A DNA stretch of 64,000 nt. Origin: CAVUCE01 sp963739985. Its GTDB lineage: Bacteria > Bacteroidota > Ignavibacteria > Ignavibacteriales > Ignavibacteriaceae. The stretch is from NCBI GenBank assembly GCA_963739985.1, contig CAVUCE010000007.1:124001-188000 (forward strand). Direction: 5' to 3'. Position 1 is the first letter of the stretch, and every line of letters begins with the position of its first letter. Made by a program: the position numbers and the translations under genes. Shown here piece by piece: positions 8,744 through 18,562 of this stretch. The notes under the pieces were generated by a model that saw only the letters and a list, made by a program, of their open reading frames with translations, was not told where the DNA came from and searched no databases.

Positions 8744-9850
8744 TTAAATATTATTTTTCTCAACCAGAGCATTCCATTCAGTTATTCTGCTTTTAAATTT
8801 GCTATACGAATTATAAACTTTTTTGCTCATTTTATCTGATGCGGTTATTTCTGAGATAACTTCAGCGGTTGCGGATTTTAATGCATTTAGAACATCCGGG
8901 GGAAAGACTTGATAATTTACTTTAAATTCATCTTTTAACTTAAAGTAATATTCGGTGTTTTTAGCTTCAAATTCGGAAAGCATCTCGATAGAAGACGCAG
9001 CTATTGCCACTCTTATTACTTCCTTCAGATCATCCGGCAATTGATTATATGCCTCCTTATTAACAGTTAATTCAATTCCGCCCGTAGGTTCCTGCCAACC
9101 GGGTGAGTAATAGTATTTTGCAATTTTATGAAAGCCTAAAAGAAAATCATGATATGGACCCACCCATTCAAGTGCGTCAATTACACCTCTTTCAAGATCA
9201 GTATAAAGTTCGCCGGCTGGTGCTAATATAGAAGTTGCGCCGACTTTGGAAATTACTTTTCCGCCAAGACCTGCGATTCTCATTTTTAATCCTTTTAAAT
9301 CCGAAACCGAATTTATTTTTTTATTAAACCATCCTCCCATTTGAGCGCCTGAATTTCCGGCTGAAAAAGGTATTATATTGTAAGGCGCATAAGCTTCCTG
9401 CCATAACTCTATACCTCCTCCGTAATAAAGCCACGAATTCAACTGTTGAGAATTCATGCCGAATGGTACGCTTGTAAAAAATTGTGATGCCGGAATTTTA
9501 CCACCCCAATAATAAGCTGCGCCGTGTCCCATTTCCGCAACTCCTTGAGAAACAGCATCAAAAACTTCTAAAGCCGGAACTAGCTCGCCGCCGCCGTAAA
9601 CATGAATCTTTAATCTTCCGTTAGAGATACTTTCCACTTTTTTTGCGAAGTTGTCCGCTGAGGTTCCGAGAATTGGGAAATGCGGGGGCCAAGTTGTTAC
9701 CATTTTCCATTCATAAGTTTTACCAGAAACTATTGCCGGGCTGGATTTTTTTTCATCTGTAGCACAACTGGCTAAAAGTCCTGTACTTGCCGTCGCTGCC
9801 GCAACAATTGATGCTGATTTAATAAAATCACGTCTTTCAATTTTTTTCAT
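8744..9850 (-). CDS. dctP: TRAP transporter substrate-binding protein (DctP family, TakP/FcbT1-like)
   Basis: Periplasmic solute receptor of about 368 residues. The N-terminus has a twin-arginine signal (ERRDFIKSASIVAAA) merging into a lipobox-like GLLASC, so it is probably Tat-exported and perhaps lipid-anchored. Mature sequence such as WKMVTTWPPHFPILG, GVAEMGHGAAYYW, GLKMRIAGLGGKV and RGVIDALEWVGPYHD matches the TakP/FcbT1 group, which binds keto-acids or other carboxylates. I start at the ATG 9850 (MKKIERRDF), which has GAGG about 7 bases upstream; an upstream in-frame ATG at 9865 would add MRGSF and lacks support. The gene converges on dctQM rather than leading the operon. Confidence 0.9.
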   Translation of the reverse strand: MKKIERRDFIKSASIVAAATASTGLLASCATDEKKSSPAIVSGKTYEWKMVTTWPPHFPILGTSADNFAKKVESISNGRLKIHVYGGGELVPALEVFDAVSQGVAEMGHGAAYYWGGKIPASQFFTSVPFGMNSQQLNSWLYYGGGIELWQEAYAPYNIIPFSAGNSGAQMGGWFNKKINSVSDLKGLKMRIAGLGGKVISKVGATSILAPAGELYTDLERGVIDALEWVGPYHDFLLGFHKIAKYYYSPGWQEPTGGIELTVNKEAYNQLPDDLKEVIRVAIAASSIEMLSEFEAKNTEYYFKLKDEFKVNYQVFPPDVLNALKSATAEVISEITASDKMSKKVYNSYSKFKSRITEWNALVEKNNI

Positions 9851-10214
9851 GAAGCTACCTCGCAAAAGATTTATAGAAAGGGATTTGGGATACTAGTTTT
9901 GAATCGGACTAAAAATATTAAATAATTATTAATAATACACACATAGTTAATAAAAAATAAAATTAGAGTAACTTTAAATTATAGTATCCAGAATAAAATG
10001 ATTAATTTAGTTGCATAAATTATTTTAATTTTTAGCATTGTGGAAAAAGAAATAGTTAGATCTTTTTTATAAAGTTTAATCAATTTTTCATAAAAGCCGA
10101 ATATTGATACTGCTTTTAAGGAGAATCTTTTTTTTGTATCTTAAAATTCATTGTGTTAAAATATGTTAATACTCATAAGATACTTCAACAAATACAACAA
10201 CTTAGACAAAATCT
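9851..10214. other. Intergenic region between divergent dctP and mlaE genes
   Basis: About 364 AT-rich bases without a plausible gene. It must hold the promoter for leftward dctP and one for the rightward mla operon, but I see no clean consensus pair. The 8-base inverted repeat GTATCTTA (10136-10143) and TAAGATAC (10176-10183) brackets a 32-base spacer near the mlaE side and could be an operator or chance in AT-rich DNA. Confidence 0.5.
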
Positions 10215-11018
10215 GTGGAAGATAACGACGGAAATTTAAATAAAGTTGAATCTTTAGCAATTCAAAGATTAAATGATTTCTTTTTAACAATTGCAGGTTT
10301 AACAACATTTTCAATCGAGTTTTTTAAGAATGTTTTTTTACCGCCTTATGAATTTGCGGAAATAAAAAAGCATATGGATGAACTCGGTGTTAAAACTTTA
10401 CCTATTGTGAGTGTCACCGGATTTATTATCGGACTAGTACTTGCAATGCAAAGTCAACCGGTAATGCAAAGGTTTGGCGCAGAATCTTTTTTGCCAAGCA
10501 TGGTTGCTCTATCTGTCGTAAGGGAGCTCGGTCCTGTAATTACGGCTCTAATATTTGCCGGCAGGGTCAGTTCCGGCATAGGTGCAGAGCTTGGTTCAAT
10601 GCGGGTTACAGAACAAATTGATGCAATGGAAGTATCGGCAATTCATCCTTTTAGATATTTAGTTGTAACTCGAATTTTAGCGTGTACTTTAATTTTACCT
10701 ATGTTAACAATTTATGTTGTCTTTTTAGCAATTATAGGCGGGTATGTTGCAATATTATTATCAACGGGAATCAATTTTCAACTTTATGTAAATTCTATAG
10801 TTTCTTCGCTAAAATTTACTGATGTAATTCCAGGTATTGCAAAAACATTTGTCTTCGGGTATTTAGTTGGTTTGGTTGGATCTTATAAAGGATATACTGC
10901 TACTAATGGGACTGTTGGTGTTGGAAAAGCTTCTACGAGTTCGGTAGTACTTTCCTCACTGATAATATTACTCTTTGATATGGTTCTTGTAAAAATTACA
11001 GTTTGGCTTTGGGGTTAG
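10215..11018 (+). CDS. mlaE: ABC transporter permease, MlaE family
   Basis: Membrane protein of 267 residues with five or six hydrophobic segments and the MlaE-family core ELGPVITALIFAGRVSSGIGAELGSM followed by RVTEQIDAMEVSAIHPFRYLVVTR. This EQ-type coupling region contacts the ATPase MlaF. It forms the inner-membrane channel of the Mla/MCE phospholipid transport system that keeps outer-membrane lipid asymmetry. The start is a GTG at 10215; the next in-frame ATG is about 50 residues in, past the family N-terminus, so GTG is preferred although its ribosome site is weak. mlaF follows after 3 bases. Confidence 0.92.
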   Translation: MEDNDGNLNKVESLAIQRLNDFFLTIAGLTTFSIEFFKNVFLPPYEFAEIKKHMDELGVKTLPIVSVTGFIIGLVLAMQSQPVMQRFGAESFLPSMVALSVVRELGPVITALIFAGRVSSGIGAELGSMRVTEQIDAMEVSAIHPFRYLVVTRILACTLILPMLTIYVVFLAIIGGYVAILLSTGINFQLYVNSIVSSLKFTDVIPGIAKTFVFGYLVGLVGSYKGYTATNGTVGVGKASTSSVVLSSLIILLFDMVLVKITVWLWG

Positions 11019-11021
11019 TAG

Positions 11022-11759
11022 ATGATTGAGATTAAAAATGTAAGTAAGGCTTTTGATGATTTCGTTGTTCTAGATGGAGTTTCTCTGGACATCGAAGATG
11101 GTGAAAACATGGTAATTTTTGGTAGAAGTGGAACTGGAAAGAGCGTGTTGTTAAAGTGTATTGTGCGTTTGTTAGAACCTGATTCGGGTGATATTTTATT
11201 AGATGGGGAAAGCGTTCTCAAATTTTCTAATAAAAAATTAAATGAAATGAGAAAGCATATTGGATTTTTATTTCAAAGTGCTGCTTTGTATGATTCTATG
11301 ACTGTACGAGAAAATTTGGAATTCCCTTTGATCCGAAATTTTAATTTTACAAATAAGGAACTCGAATCTAAAGTTAAATCAGTCCTGGAAAAAGTTTCTC
11401 TTGAAGAGGCGATTGATAAAATGCCTGCGGAATTGTCAGGCGGAATGAAAAAGAGAATTGGCTTAGCTCGTACAATTATTACCGAACCAAAATTAATTTT
11501 ATATGATGAACCTACAACCGGGCTTGATCCTATTACAACAAAAGAAATTAGTCAGCTGATTGTTGAACTTCAAAAAGATTTAAAGTCTACTTCTATTATT
11601 GTAACTCACGATTTAATTTGTGCTAAAATTATAGCCACACATGCAGTTGTTCTAAAAGATGGCAAATTGAGGTATAAGGGAAGCATAGAATCGCTTACTC
11701 AAACAGATGATGCGTTTTTAAAAGATTTTTTCAGCAATGATGTTGTTGAACTCAATTAA
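11022..11759 (+). CDS. mlaF: ABC transporter ATP-binding protein, MlaF family
   Basis: ATPase of 245 residues with Walker A GRSGTGKSVLLK (about residues 35-46), Q-loop in IGFLFQSAALYDSMTVREN, signature LSGGMKKRIGLARTI, Walker B LILYDEPTTGLDP and H-loop in IIVTHD. The LSGGMKKR signature and the QSAALYDSMTV Q-loop region are characteristic of MlaF rather than generic importers. It powers phospholipid transfer with MlaE and MlaD. It sits 3 bases after mlaE and 12 bases before mlaD in one operon. No mlaB (STAS) or mlaC gene is found in this window. Confidence 0.95.
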   Translation: MIEIKNVSKAFDDFVVLDGVSLDIEDGENMVIFGRSGTGKSVLLKCIVRLLEPDSGDILLDGESVLKFSNKKLNEMRKHIGFLFQSAALYDSMTVRENLEFPLIRNFNFTNKELESKVKSVLEKVSLEEAIDKMPAELSGGMKKRIGLARTIITEPKLILYDEPTTGLDPITTKEISQLIVELQKDLKSTSIIVTHDLICAKIIATHAVVLKDGKLRYKGSIESLTQTDDAFLKDFFSNDVVELN

Positions 11760-11771
11760 GGGAAAAAACCA

Positions 11772-12809
11772 ATGATAAAAAATATGCCCGCCGTTAGGTT
11801 GGGAATTTTTGTATTCATAGGAGTATTATTACTCGTTTTAGCAATATTTTTAATCGGTCAAAAAGAAGCTTTATTCAGTTCTACTTTTGATGTGAATGCA
11901 TACTTCTCCGATGTGCAAGGTTTACGCGGTGGAGCCACAGTAAGACTTAGCGGTATTGATGTAGGGAGCGTAAATTCAGTACAAATTGTTAGCGACACTA
12001 CAGGTCGTGTTGAAGTAAGCATGAGTTTAAGTACGGACATAAAGAGATTTATTCGTACCGATACAAAGGCAACGATTGAAACTGAGGGACTTGTCGGAAG
12101 TAAAGTTGTAGTGCTGGAAATTGGAAGCAGTTCGGCTGACCCGGTGCAAGATGGCGGTACTATTCAGTCAAAGGAACCAATCGGATTTTCAGCTATTGTT
12201 GCACAAACCGAAGGAATTATGCAATACACTAAAGATATGACTAAAGATCTTTCGGAAATTGTTTCTAGAGTAAATCGCGGTGAAGGTACAATCGGTAAGT
12301 TGATAACTAATGAAGATCTATATAACAGTGCTACTCAATTAACTAAACGTGCTGATCAGAGCCTTATTGCGATAACGGATGAATTAAATCGTGTAACAGC
12401 TTTATTCGATAAACTTGGTGTAGGTGTACAACAAGTGGTAAATAATGTTAATGGAGTTGTAGGTGATGTTGACACAATACTAGTTGGTGTTAAAAAAGGT
12501 AATGGCGTTTTGGGCGGACTTTTAGTGAAAGGAAGCGGTTACGATACACTCTTAACTACAACTCTAATTAATGTTCAAAAAACAGCTGCTGATGCCAGAG
12601 TTGCTTCTTCCCGTTTAGCCGAAAATATGGAGGCTTTGAAACATAATTGGCTCTTTAAAGGTTATTTTGAAAACAGAGGTTATTGGGACAAAGTAAAATA
12701 CGAGGACGATATTTCTGAAAAATTAAAAGAATTAGATTCTAAAATCAAAATGCTTGATGATAGGATTAAAGTTTTAAAGTCTATGAAAAACAATGAAACA
12801 GGTAAGTAG
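11772..12809 (+). CDS. mlaD: MCE-domain phospholipid transport protein, MlaD family
   Basis: Protein of 345 residues anchored by one N-terminal transmembrane helix (about residues 9-28). It is followed by an MCE domain (FDVNAYFSDVQGLRGGATVRLSGIDVGSV, residues about 37-65) and a long helical, coiled-coil-like C-terminal region containing NRGEGTIGKLITNEDLY. The last 40 residues are strongly charged and look coiled coil. The family forms hexameric rings that ferry lipids between membranes. It is longer than E. coli MlaD (about 183 residues) and resembles the longer MCE proteins of Bacteroidota and related phyla. The ribosome site AAGGGAAAA lies just upstream. It is the last gene of the mlaEFD operon, with a hairpin 26 bases after its stop. 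Confidence 0.92.
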   Translation: MIKNMPAVRLGIFVFIGVLLLVLAIFLIGQKEALFSSTFDVNAYFSDVQGLRGGATVRLSGIDVGSVNSVQIVSDTTGRVEVSMSLSTDIKRFIRTDTKATIETEGLVGSKVVVLEIGSSSADPVQDGGTIQSKEPIGFSAIVAQTEGIMQYTKDMTKDLSEIVSRVNRGEGTIGKLITNEDLYNSATQLTKRADQSLIAITDELNRVTALFDKLGVGVQQVVNNVNGVVGDVDTILVGVKKGNGVLGGLLVKGSGYDTLLTTTLINVQKTAADARVASSRLAENMEALKHNWLFKGYFENRGYWDKVKYEDDISEKLKELDSKIKMLDDRIKVLKSMKNNETGK

Positions 12810-12834
12810 CAGAGCTTACTTTATATAATTTTAA

Positions 12835-12859
12835 TTCGCTCCAAATTATTTGGGGCGAA
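12835..12859 (+). terminator. Hairpin downstream of mlaD
   Basis: An 11-bp stem (TTCGCTCCAAA with TTTGGGGCGAA, one T-G wobble) with a 3-base loop lies 26 bases after the mlaD stop. No T-tract follows, so it may act as a 3'-end stabilising hairpin or a weak terminator for the mla operon. Confidence 0.5.
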
Positions 12860-13054
12860 CACCTTCCGGTTGCTAAGCAAAAGCAATAAGCTAAAACTAT
12901 TTCTCAAATCACATATATAAAAGACCTCTTTACTACTACCTTTTTCAACTCTTTTCTAAGTTGAACTTTTGTATATTTAAAGTTTGAAATTCCAATTTAA
13001 GTTGAACTATAAAATATATTAAGCTGTTAAGAATTTAACAGAATAAGAATAATT

Positions 13055-15823
13055 ATGAGCAATAATACGAGAGATAAAAGAATAATAATTAAAGGGGCAA
13101 GGGAGCATAATTTAAAAGATTTAAGCTTCGAAATTCCCCGAAATAAAATAGTTGTGTTCACCGGTGTTAGTGGAAGCGGTAAATCATCCCTTGTCTTTGA
13201 TACAATATATGCTGAAGGACAACGAAGATATGTTGAAAGTCTTTCTGCATATGCTCGTCAATTTTTAGAAAGAATGAATAAACCGGATGTTGATTATATA
13301 CAGGGTATTAGTCCGGCTGTTGCAATAGAACAAAAAACCGGCGCCAGAAACACAAGATCAACCGTTGGTACAACTACTGAAATCTATGATTATTTAAGAT
13401 TGTTATTTGCAAGAATAGGAAAAACTATTTGTTTTGAATGCGGAAAGGAAGTTAAAAAAGCGACTACGGGAACTGTATCGGATTATCTTGAAGCACAAGA
13501 AGATGGTGCTAAATTTTATCTTGCATTTCCATTACATTATCACGAAGGACACAGTTTAAAAGAAGAACTTGAACTTCTTAAAAAAAGAGGATTTTTTAGA
13601 ATTTATTATAAAGGCAAATTGATTGATCTAAATGAAGATGAATCTTTGCCAAAAAGAAAGAGTAATATTTTTGTAATCGTTGAGCGATTTAAAGTTCAGA
13701 AGGGAAAAGTAAGAGAAAGACTTTCGGACTCAATTGAGGTTACATTTAAAGAAGGTGAAGATAGACTGGTTGTAATTAATGCTGATACCAAAAAGATTCA
13801 TGAATTTAATAAATTCTACGAATGTTGCGGAATAAGATACGAAGAACCTGAACCGAGATTTTTTTCATTTAATAACCCATTCGGTGCTTGTCCTGTTTGC
13901 CAGGGATTTAGTAAAACAATTGGTGTTGATATGAACCTGGTGGTTCCAAACCCCAATTTAACAATTACCGACGGAGCTTTGGCGCCTTTTAGATCAGCTA
14001 AATACAGCACACATTTAAGAGATCTGGTAACTAGTGCAAAAGCTAATAATATTCCTTTAAATGTACCCTTTAAAGATTTATCTACCGATCAAGTATCTTT
14101 GATAAGAAAAGGTTTTGGTGATTTTGTCGGCGTTGATAAATTTTTTGAAAAGCTTGAAAGCAAAACTTATAAAATGCATATAAGAGTTCTGCTAAGCCGT
14201 TACAGAGGTTATACAACATGTTCCGCCTGTAAAGGTTCCCGGTTGAGAAGGGAAGCTCTTCAAGTTAAAATAAATGAAAAATCAATTTATGATGTTGTAA
14301 AAATTCCAATTGAAGATACCCTTAATTTTTTTAATTCGATCGAATTGTCAGAGTATGATTTAGTTGTAGGCGATCGAATTCTAAAAGAGATAATTAAAAG
14401 ATTAAACTTCTTAAATAATGTTGGAATTGGTTATTTAACTTTAGATAGATTAAGCAGTACTTTATCCGGCGGCGAAACTCAAAGAATTAATTTAGCAACT
14501 TCACTCGGTTCTTCTCTTGTTGGAACTTTATATGTTTTGGATGAACCTAGCATTGGTCTTCATCCGCGAGATAATTCTCGTTTGATAAATTTGCTGAAAA
14601 ATCTGCGGGACATTGGCAATACTGTTTTGGTTGTAGAACATGATCCGGAAATGATGAAGGAAGCCGACATTCTGGTAGATATGGGGCCAAAAGCCGGAAT
14701 CGAAGGCGGACATATCGTTTCTATGGGAACTTATGATGACGTGTTAAAAGATAAAAACTCTCTTACTGGAAAATATCTTTCCGGTAAATTGAGTATACCC
14801 GTTCCTAAAGTGCGAGATGACAGAAAAACAAAAACTATTAAAATTACCGGTGCTAGCGAGAATAACTTAAAAAATATTGACATTGAAATTCCGCTTAACA
14901 AATTTGTCGTTATTACCGGTGTTAGCGGTTCAGGAAAGAGCACTCTTGTTCATGATGTCGTCTACGGCGGACTCGCAAAATTAAAAGGTATGAATCCGCC
15001 TAAGATTGGAAAATTTAAAGATATTTCCGGCTCCGAATATTTAGACGAACTTGAAATAGTAGATCAATCCCCAATCGGGAAAACACCGCGTTCAAATCCA
15101 ATAAGTTATATCAAAGCCTACGAACATATTCGTGAATTATTTGCTTCCACTCATCAAGCACGTGCAAGAGGCTATAAACCCGGTTTCTTCTCTTTTAATG
15201 TACCAGGCGGAAGATGTGAAACATGTACTGGTGATGGTTTTATAAAAGTGGAAATGCAATTTCTTGCCGATCTTTACTTGGAATGCGAAGATTGCAACGG
15301 AACTAGATTTAAAAAAGAGATAAGAGAAATTACTTATCGTGGTAAAAATCTTGTAGATGTTCTGGGTATGACTGTTGATCAAGCAATAGAATTTTTTGAG
15401 GGTAACGAAAAAATAGTTCGCTATATCCAACTTTTATCGGATGTTGGATTAGGATATTTAAAGCTCGGTCAGCCATCAAATACTTTATCAGGCGGCGAAG
15501 CTCAGAGAATAAAATTAGCATCGCATTTAACCTCACAAAGAGAGCGTAAACATACTTTGTTTATCTTTGATGAACCTACCACCGGTTTGCATTTTGATGA
15601 TATATCAAAACTGTTAAATTGCTTCAAAATGTTAATAGAAAGAAATAACTCTGTACTAATTATTGAGCATAATCTTGAAGTTATAAAATGTGCTGATTAC
15701 GTTATTGATTTGGGACCCGATGCCGGAGAAAAAGGCGGCGAAATTGTTTCAGTCGGAACTCCTGAGGAAGTCGCTAAAGCTAAAAATTCTTGGACAGGTA
15801 AATATCTGAAAGCTGTTTTATAG
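13055..15823 (+). CDS. uvrA: Excinuclease ABC subunit A
   Basis: Protein of 922 residues, close to the usual 940. It is the damage-recognition ATPase of nucleotide excision repair and acts as a dimer with UvrB. Two ABC modules are visible: N-terminal Walker A GVSGSGKSSL (about residue 35) with signature LSGGETQRINLA, and C-terminal Walker A GVSGSGKSTL with signature LSGGEAQRIKLA and Walker B FIFDEPTTGLHF. Cysteine pairs of the zinc modules appear as CFECG, CPVCQG, CSACKGSR, CETCTGDG and CEDCNGTRF. YAEGQRRYVESLSAYARQF is the classic UvrA N-terminal block. The gene stands alone, 245 bases after mlaD. Confidence 0.98.
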   Translation: MSNNTRDKRIIIKGAREHNLKDLSFEIPRNKIVVFTGVSGSGKSSLVFDTIYAEGQRRYVESLSAYARQFLERMNKPDVDYIQGISPAVAIEQKTGARNTRSTVGTTTEIYDYLRLLFARIGKTICFECGKEVKKATTGTVSDYLEAQEDGAKFYLAFPLHYHEGHSLKEELELLKKRGFFRIYYKGKLIDLNEDESLPKRKSNIFVIVERFKVQKGKVRERLSDSIEVTFKEGEDRLVVINADTKKIHEFNKFYECCGIRYEEPEPRFFSFNNPFGACPVCQGFSKTIGVDMNLVVPNPNLTITDGALAPFRSAKYSTHLRDLVTSAKANNIPLNVPFKDLSTDQVSLIRKGFGDFVGVDKFFEKLESKTYKMHIRVLLSRYRGYTTCSACKGSRLRREALQVKINEKSIYDVVKIPIEDTLNFFNSIELSEYDLVVGDRILKEIIKRLNFLNNVGIGYLTLDRLSSTLSGGETQRINLATSLGSSLVGTLYVLDEPSIGLHPRDNSRLINLLKNLRDIGNTVLVVEHDPEMMKEADILVDMGPKAGIEGGHIVSMGTYDDVLKDKNSLTGKYLSGKLSIPVPKVRDDRKTKTIKITGASENNLKNIDIEIPLNKFVVITGVSGSGKSTLVHDVVYGGLAKLKGMNPPKIGKFKDISGSEYLDELEIVDQSPIGKTPRSNPISYIKAYEHIRELFASTHQARARGYKPGFFSFNVPGGRCETCTGDGFIKVEMQFLADLYLECEDCNGTRFKKEIREITYRGKNLVDVLGMTVDQAIEFFEGNEKIVRYIQLLSDVGLGYLKLGQPSNTLSGGEAQRIKLASHLTSQRERKHTLFIFDEPTTGLHFDDISKLLNCFKMLIERNNSVLIIEHNLEVIKCADYVIDLGPDAGEKGGEIVSVGTPEEVAKAKNSWTGKYLKAVL

Positions 15824-15954
15824 TATACTTAAACTTTTATGAAACTAAGTGAAGCTAGATTGTATCCTTTATAACAACTGCCCAATTAATTTTTAGTTTA
15901 ATTACTTGAAAATTATTCAAATTTTCCCCAAGCCTAATTTTGCAAAAATCATTA

Positions 15955-17766
15955 ATGAAAAGTCTAATAATATTTATTTTGTCGATTTCATGCGGCATAA
16001 TTTCATATAGCATTTTTTCAAATTCAATTAAAAGTTCTTCCATCCGGAAAAAGTCTCACCTTAAACATTTAAGACATCAAATAATTGATAATTCTTACCG
16101 AAATGATATTAAGCAATACACTTTCGATTCAATATTTACTTATAGTGCATATTCACATAAAATATCAAAAGAGAAAATTATTTCTGTCAACGAGCGGGAT
16201 AAAAAGTTATATCGAGACCTTACTGATTCAATAAAAACTGACTTCACAAAATTTCAATTTAAAATAAATGTGTTTGATAATTTTGAAGATAAAGGATTAA
16301 TAACCGGGAGTACTGATTTATCAAATATAAATCCTAAAGATTCTACGATTAACTTTGTAGCAAATGATTGGATTGAGGGTAACGAATTCTCAGAAATAAC
16401 CAAATTGATTTTGCAAAGAGTGTACTGTAAGCCGGTAAATCAATTTATTCAAAAAGGGTTAGCCATTTATTTCTCGCAAAAGTGGAGAGAAAAAGGCTGG
16501 GGATTTTGGGCATCAAAAATTTATCTTGCCGGAGAAGTACCTTCTTTAAGTACTTTGTTTGATAACGAAAAAATTAAATTCATTTCTCCATTTATTTATG
16601 AACCTTTAGCAGCTTCTTATATCAGTTTTTTAAGAAATAATTTCCCTCAAGAAAGTTTTAAAAATATTTATACAAAATTAAATACTAAAAATCTGACTAA
16701 TAATTTAATTCAATCCGGGTGGGAAAAATATCTTGGCGAAATTTCGAAAGGTTATTTAAGCGAAATTAAAAATTATAAATCCAATTTTAATTCTACGCTT
16801 CCACAATTTCAAAAAGGATTTTGTTTTGCACATGAAGGGTATCAAATATTTAATGGTTATCTTTCACGCGAAGCAGTTAAATCTTTAGAATCGATTAAAG
16901 AATTAGGAGCCAATTCTTTTTCAATTACTCCATTCACATCTATGCATAATCCTAATAAACCTGAGCCTCTTAGATTTTGGGAATTTGCCGGAGCTGAAAA
17001 TGATGAATGCATGATCTTTTTGGCGCATCAAGCAAAAATATTAAATATGATCGCTATGATGAAACCCCATATTTATATGGGACGAAACGGTTGGCCCGGG
17101 GAAATTAAAATGCTTAATAAAAAAGACTGGGGAATATTTTTTCAAGATTATAAAAATTGGATTATTCATTATGCTATGATTGCGGAAATTTATAAAATAC
17201 CAATTTTATGTGTTGGTAACGAACTTGCCGGAGCAACCGTTGGACACGAAAATGAATGGGTGAAACTTGTAAAACAAATTCGAAAAATTTATGACGGTAA
17301 AATTACTTATGGTGCTAACTGGAGTAATGAATTTGAAGAATTAAAATTTTGGGATCAATTTGATTATATCGGCATAAGCGAATATTATCCTCTGAGTAAA
17401 AAAGTTAATCCTACGAATAAGGAATTAGAAGATGGGGCAATTATAATAGCAAAAAAAATTGAGGAGATATCCACAAGATTTAATAAGCATGTTCTTTTTA
17501 CAGAAGTAGGTTTTAGAAGTTCAGATAGGTCGTGGCAAACTGCACTTGAAGGAGAAAGCAGAAACAGTGTGAATTTACAATCTCAAAAAAGATGCTACAA
17601 TACATTGTTTAGGGCGATGTATAAAAAACATTGGCTTGCAGGCATGTATTGGTGGAAATGGCCAAGCTCATTGTATATTGATTCGGACTCTCAAAACTCA
17701 TTATATACTCCGTTAAACAAACCGTCTGAAGAAGTAATTAAATACTGGTATTCAAAACATTGGTAA
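15955..17766 (+). CDS. GH113-like glycoside hydrolase with an N-terminal degenerate peptidase-like region
   Basis: Protein of about 603 residues. The N-terminus has a hydrophobic signal or anchor (SLIIFILSISCGIISYSIF). The C-terminal half, about residues 285-603, is a TIM-barrel resembling family GH113 (beta-mannanase type). It has CVGNELAG with E423 as likely acid/base, FTEVGFRS with E517 as likely nucleophile, and a terminal WWKWPSS motif. Residues about 60-280 (GNEFSEITKLILQRV, FIQKGLAIYFSQKW, FIYEPLAASYISFLR) resemble a gluzincin/peptidase-MA-like domain without an HExxH zinc site. An in-frame TTG at 15940 is an alternative start. The true polysaccharide substrate is unknown. Confidence 0.75.
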   Translation: MKSLIIFILSISCGIISYSIFSNSIKSSSIRKKSHLKHLRHQIIDNSYRNDIKQYTFDSIFTYSAYSHKISKEKIISVNERDKKLYRDLTDSIKTDFTKFQFKINVFDNFEDKGLITGSTDLSNINPKDSTINFVANDWIEGNEFSEITKLILQRVYCKPVNQFIQKGLAIYFSQKWREKGWGFWASKIYLAGEVPSLSTLFDNEKIKFISPFIYEPLAASYISFLRNNFPQESFKNIYTKLNTKNLTNNLIQSGWEKYLGEISKGYLSEIKNYKSNFNSTLPQFQKGFCFAHEGYQIFNGYLSREAVKSLESIKELGANSFSITPFTSMHNPNKPEPLRFWEFAGAENDECMIFLAHQAKILNMIAMMKPHIYMGRNGWPGEIKMLNKKDWGIFFQDYKNWIIHYAMIAEIYKIPILCVGNELAGATVGHENEWVKLVKQIRKIYDGKITYGANWSNEFEELKFWDQFDYIGISEYYPLSKKVNPTNKELEDGAIIIAKKIEEISTRFNKHVLFTEVGFRSSDRSWQTALEGESRNSVNLQSQKRCYNTLFRAMYKKHWLAGMYWWKWPSSLYIDSDSQNSLYTPLNKPSEEVIKYWYSKHW

Positions 17767-17878
17767 AATAATTATTTGGAAATTATTCATCTCAAAAAAA
17801 CTTAAGATCAAAATTTCGCTTTTAAGTTTATGGTTCTTAAATTAATCTTAAGTACTATAAATAAACAAGGGGAGCAAA

Positions 17879-18505
17879 ATGGAAAATCATGATACCTATC
17901 CTGCCAAGTTGGATATTGATTATCCTGAACAACTAGATCGGTTCTCAACATTTTTTAGAATAATAATGATAATACCTATAGCAATTATTTTGGTACTGGT
18001 TTCTGGCGGCACTCAAAGTCATGAAGAGGCAAATCAGTTTCGTTATTATTTTCAATCAGGTGGGATCACTTTTGTTGCAACTGCATTGATGATTGTCTTT
18101 CGTCAAAAATATCCGAAGTGGTGGTTTAATTGGAATCTTGAACTAACAAAATTTTCAACTAGGGTTGCTTCGTATCTACTATTACTTCGCTCGGAATACC
18201 CTTCCACAACTGATGAGCAAGCGATTCATGTTTCTTTTGAATATCCGGATGTGGAGAAAGATTTAAATAGATTTCTTCCTTTAGTGAAATGGTTTTTGGC
18301 AATTCCTCATTATATCATTCTAGTATTTCTTTTTATAGGCGTTATATTTTCTGTTATGATATCTTGGTTTATCATAATTTTTACATCAAAATATCCAAGA
18401 GGATTTTTCGATTATATCGTTGGAGTTTTTCGCTGGTCTCTTAGAGTTAGTGCTTATGCTTTTTTACTTGTAACAGATAAATATCCACCGTTCAGTTTTA
18501 AATAA
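17879..18505 (+). CDS. DUF4389 domain-containing membrane protein
   Basis: Protein of 208 residues preceded by an excellent ribosome site (AGGGGAG about 6 bases before ATG). It shows the DUF4389 pattern YPAKLDIDYPEQLDRFSTFFRIIMIIPIAI near the N-terminus, then a second similar half, FLPLVKWFLAIPHYIILVFLFIGV. About four transmembrane helices are expected: one at residues 25-45, one at 60-75 and two in the second half. Function of DUF4389 proteins is unknown. It stands between the GH113-like gene and a small membrane protein gene. Confidence 0.85.
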   Translation: MENHDTYPAKLDIDYPEQLDRFSTFFRIIMIIPIAIILVLVSGGTQSHEEANQFRYYFQSGGITFVATALMIVFRQKYPKWWFNWNLELTKFSTRVASYLLLLRSEYPSTTDEQAIHVSFEYPDVEKDLNRFLPLVKWFLAIPHYIILVFLFIGVIFSVMISWFIIIFTSKYPRGFFDYIVGVFRWSLRVSAYAFLLVTDKYPPFSFK

Positions 18506-18562
18506 AGTCGCAAAAATCACTGCAAATTATTGTTGAAATGCTGAGATTTTACTGTTTTCAAA

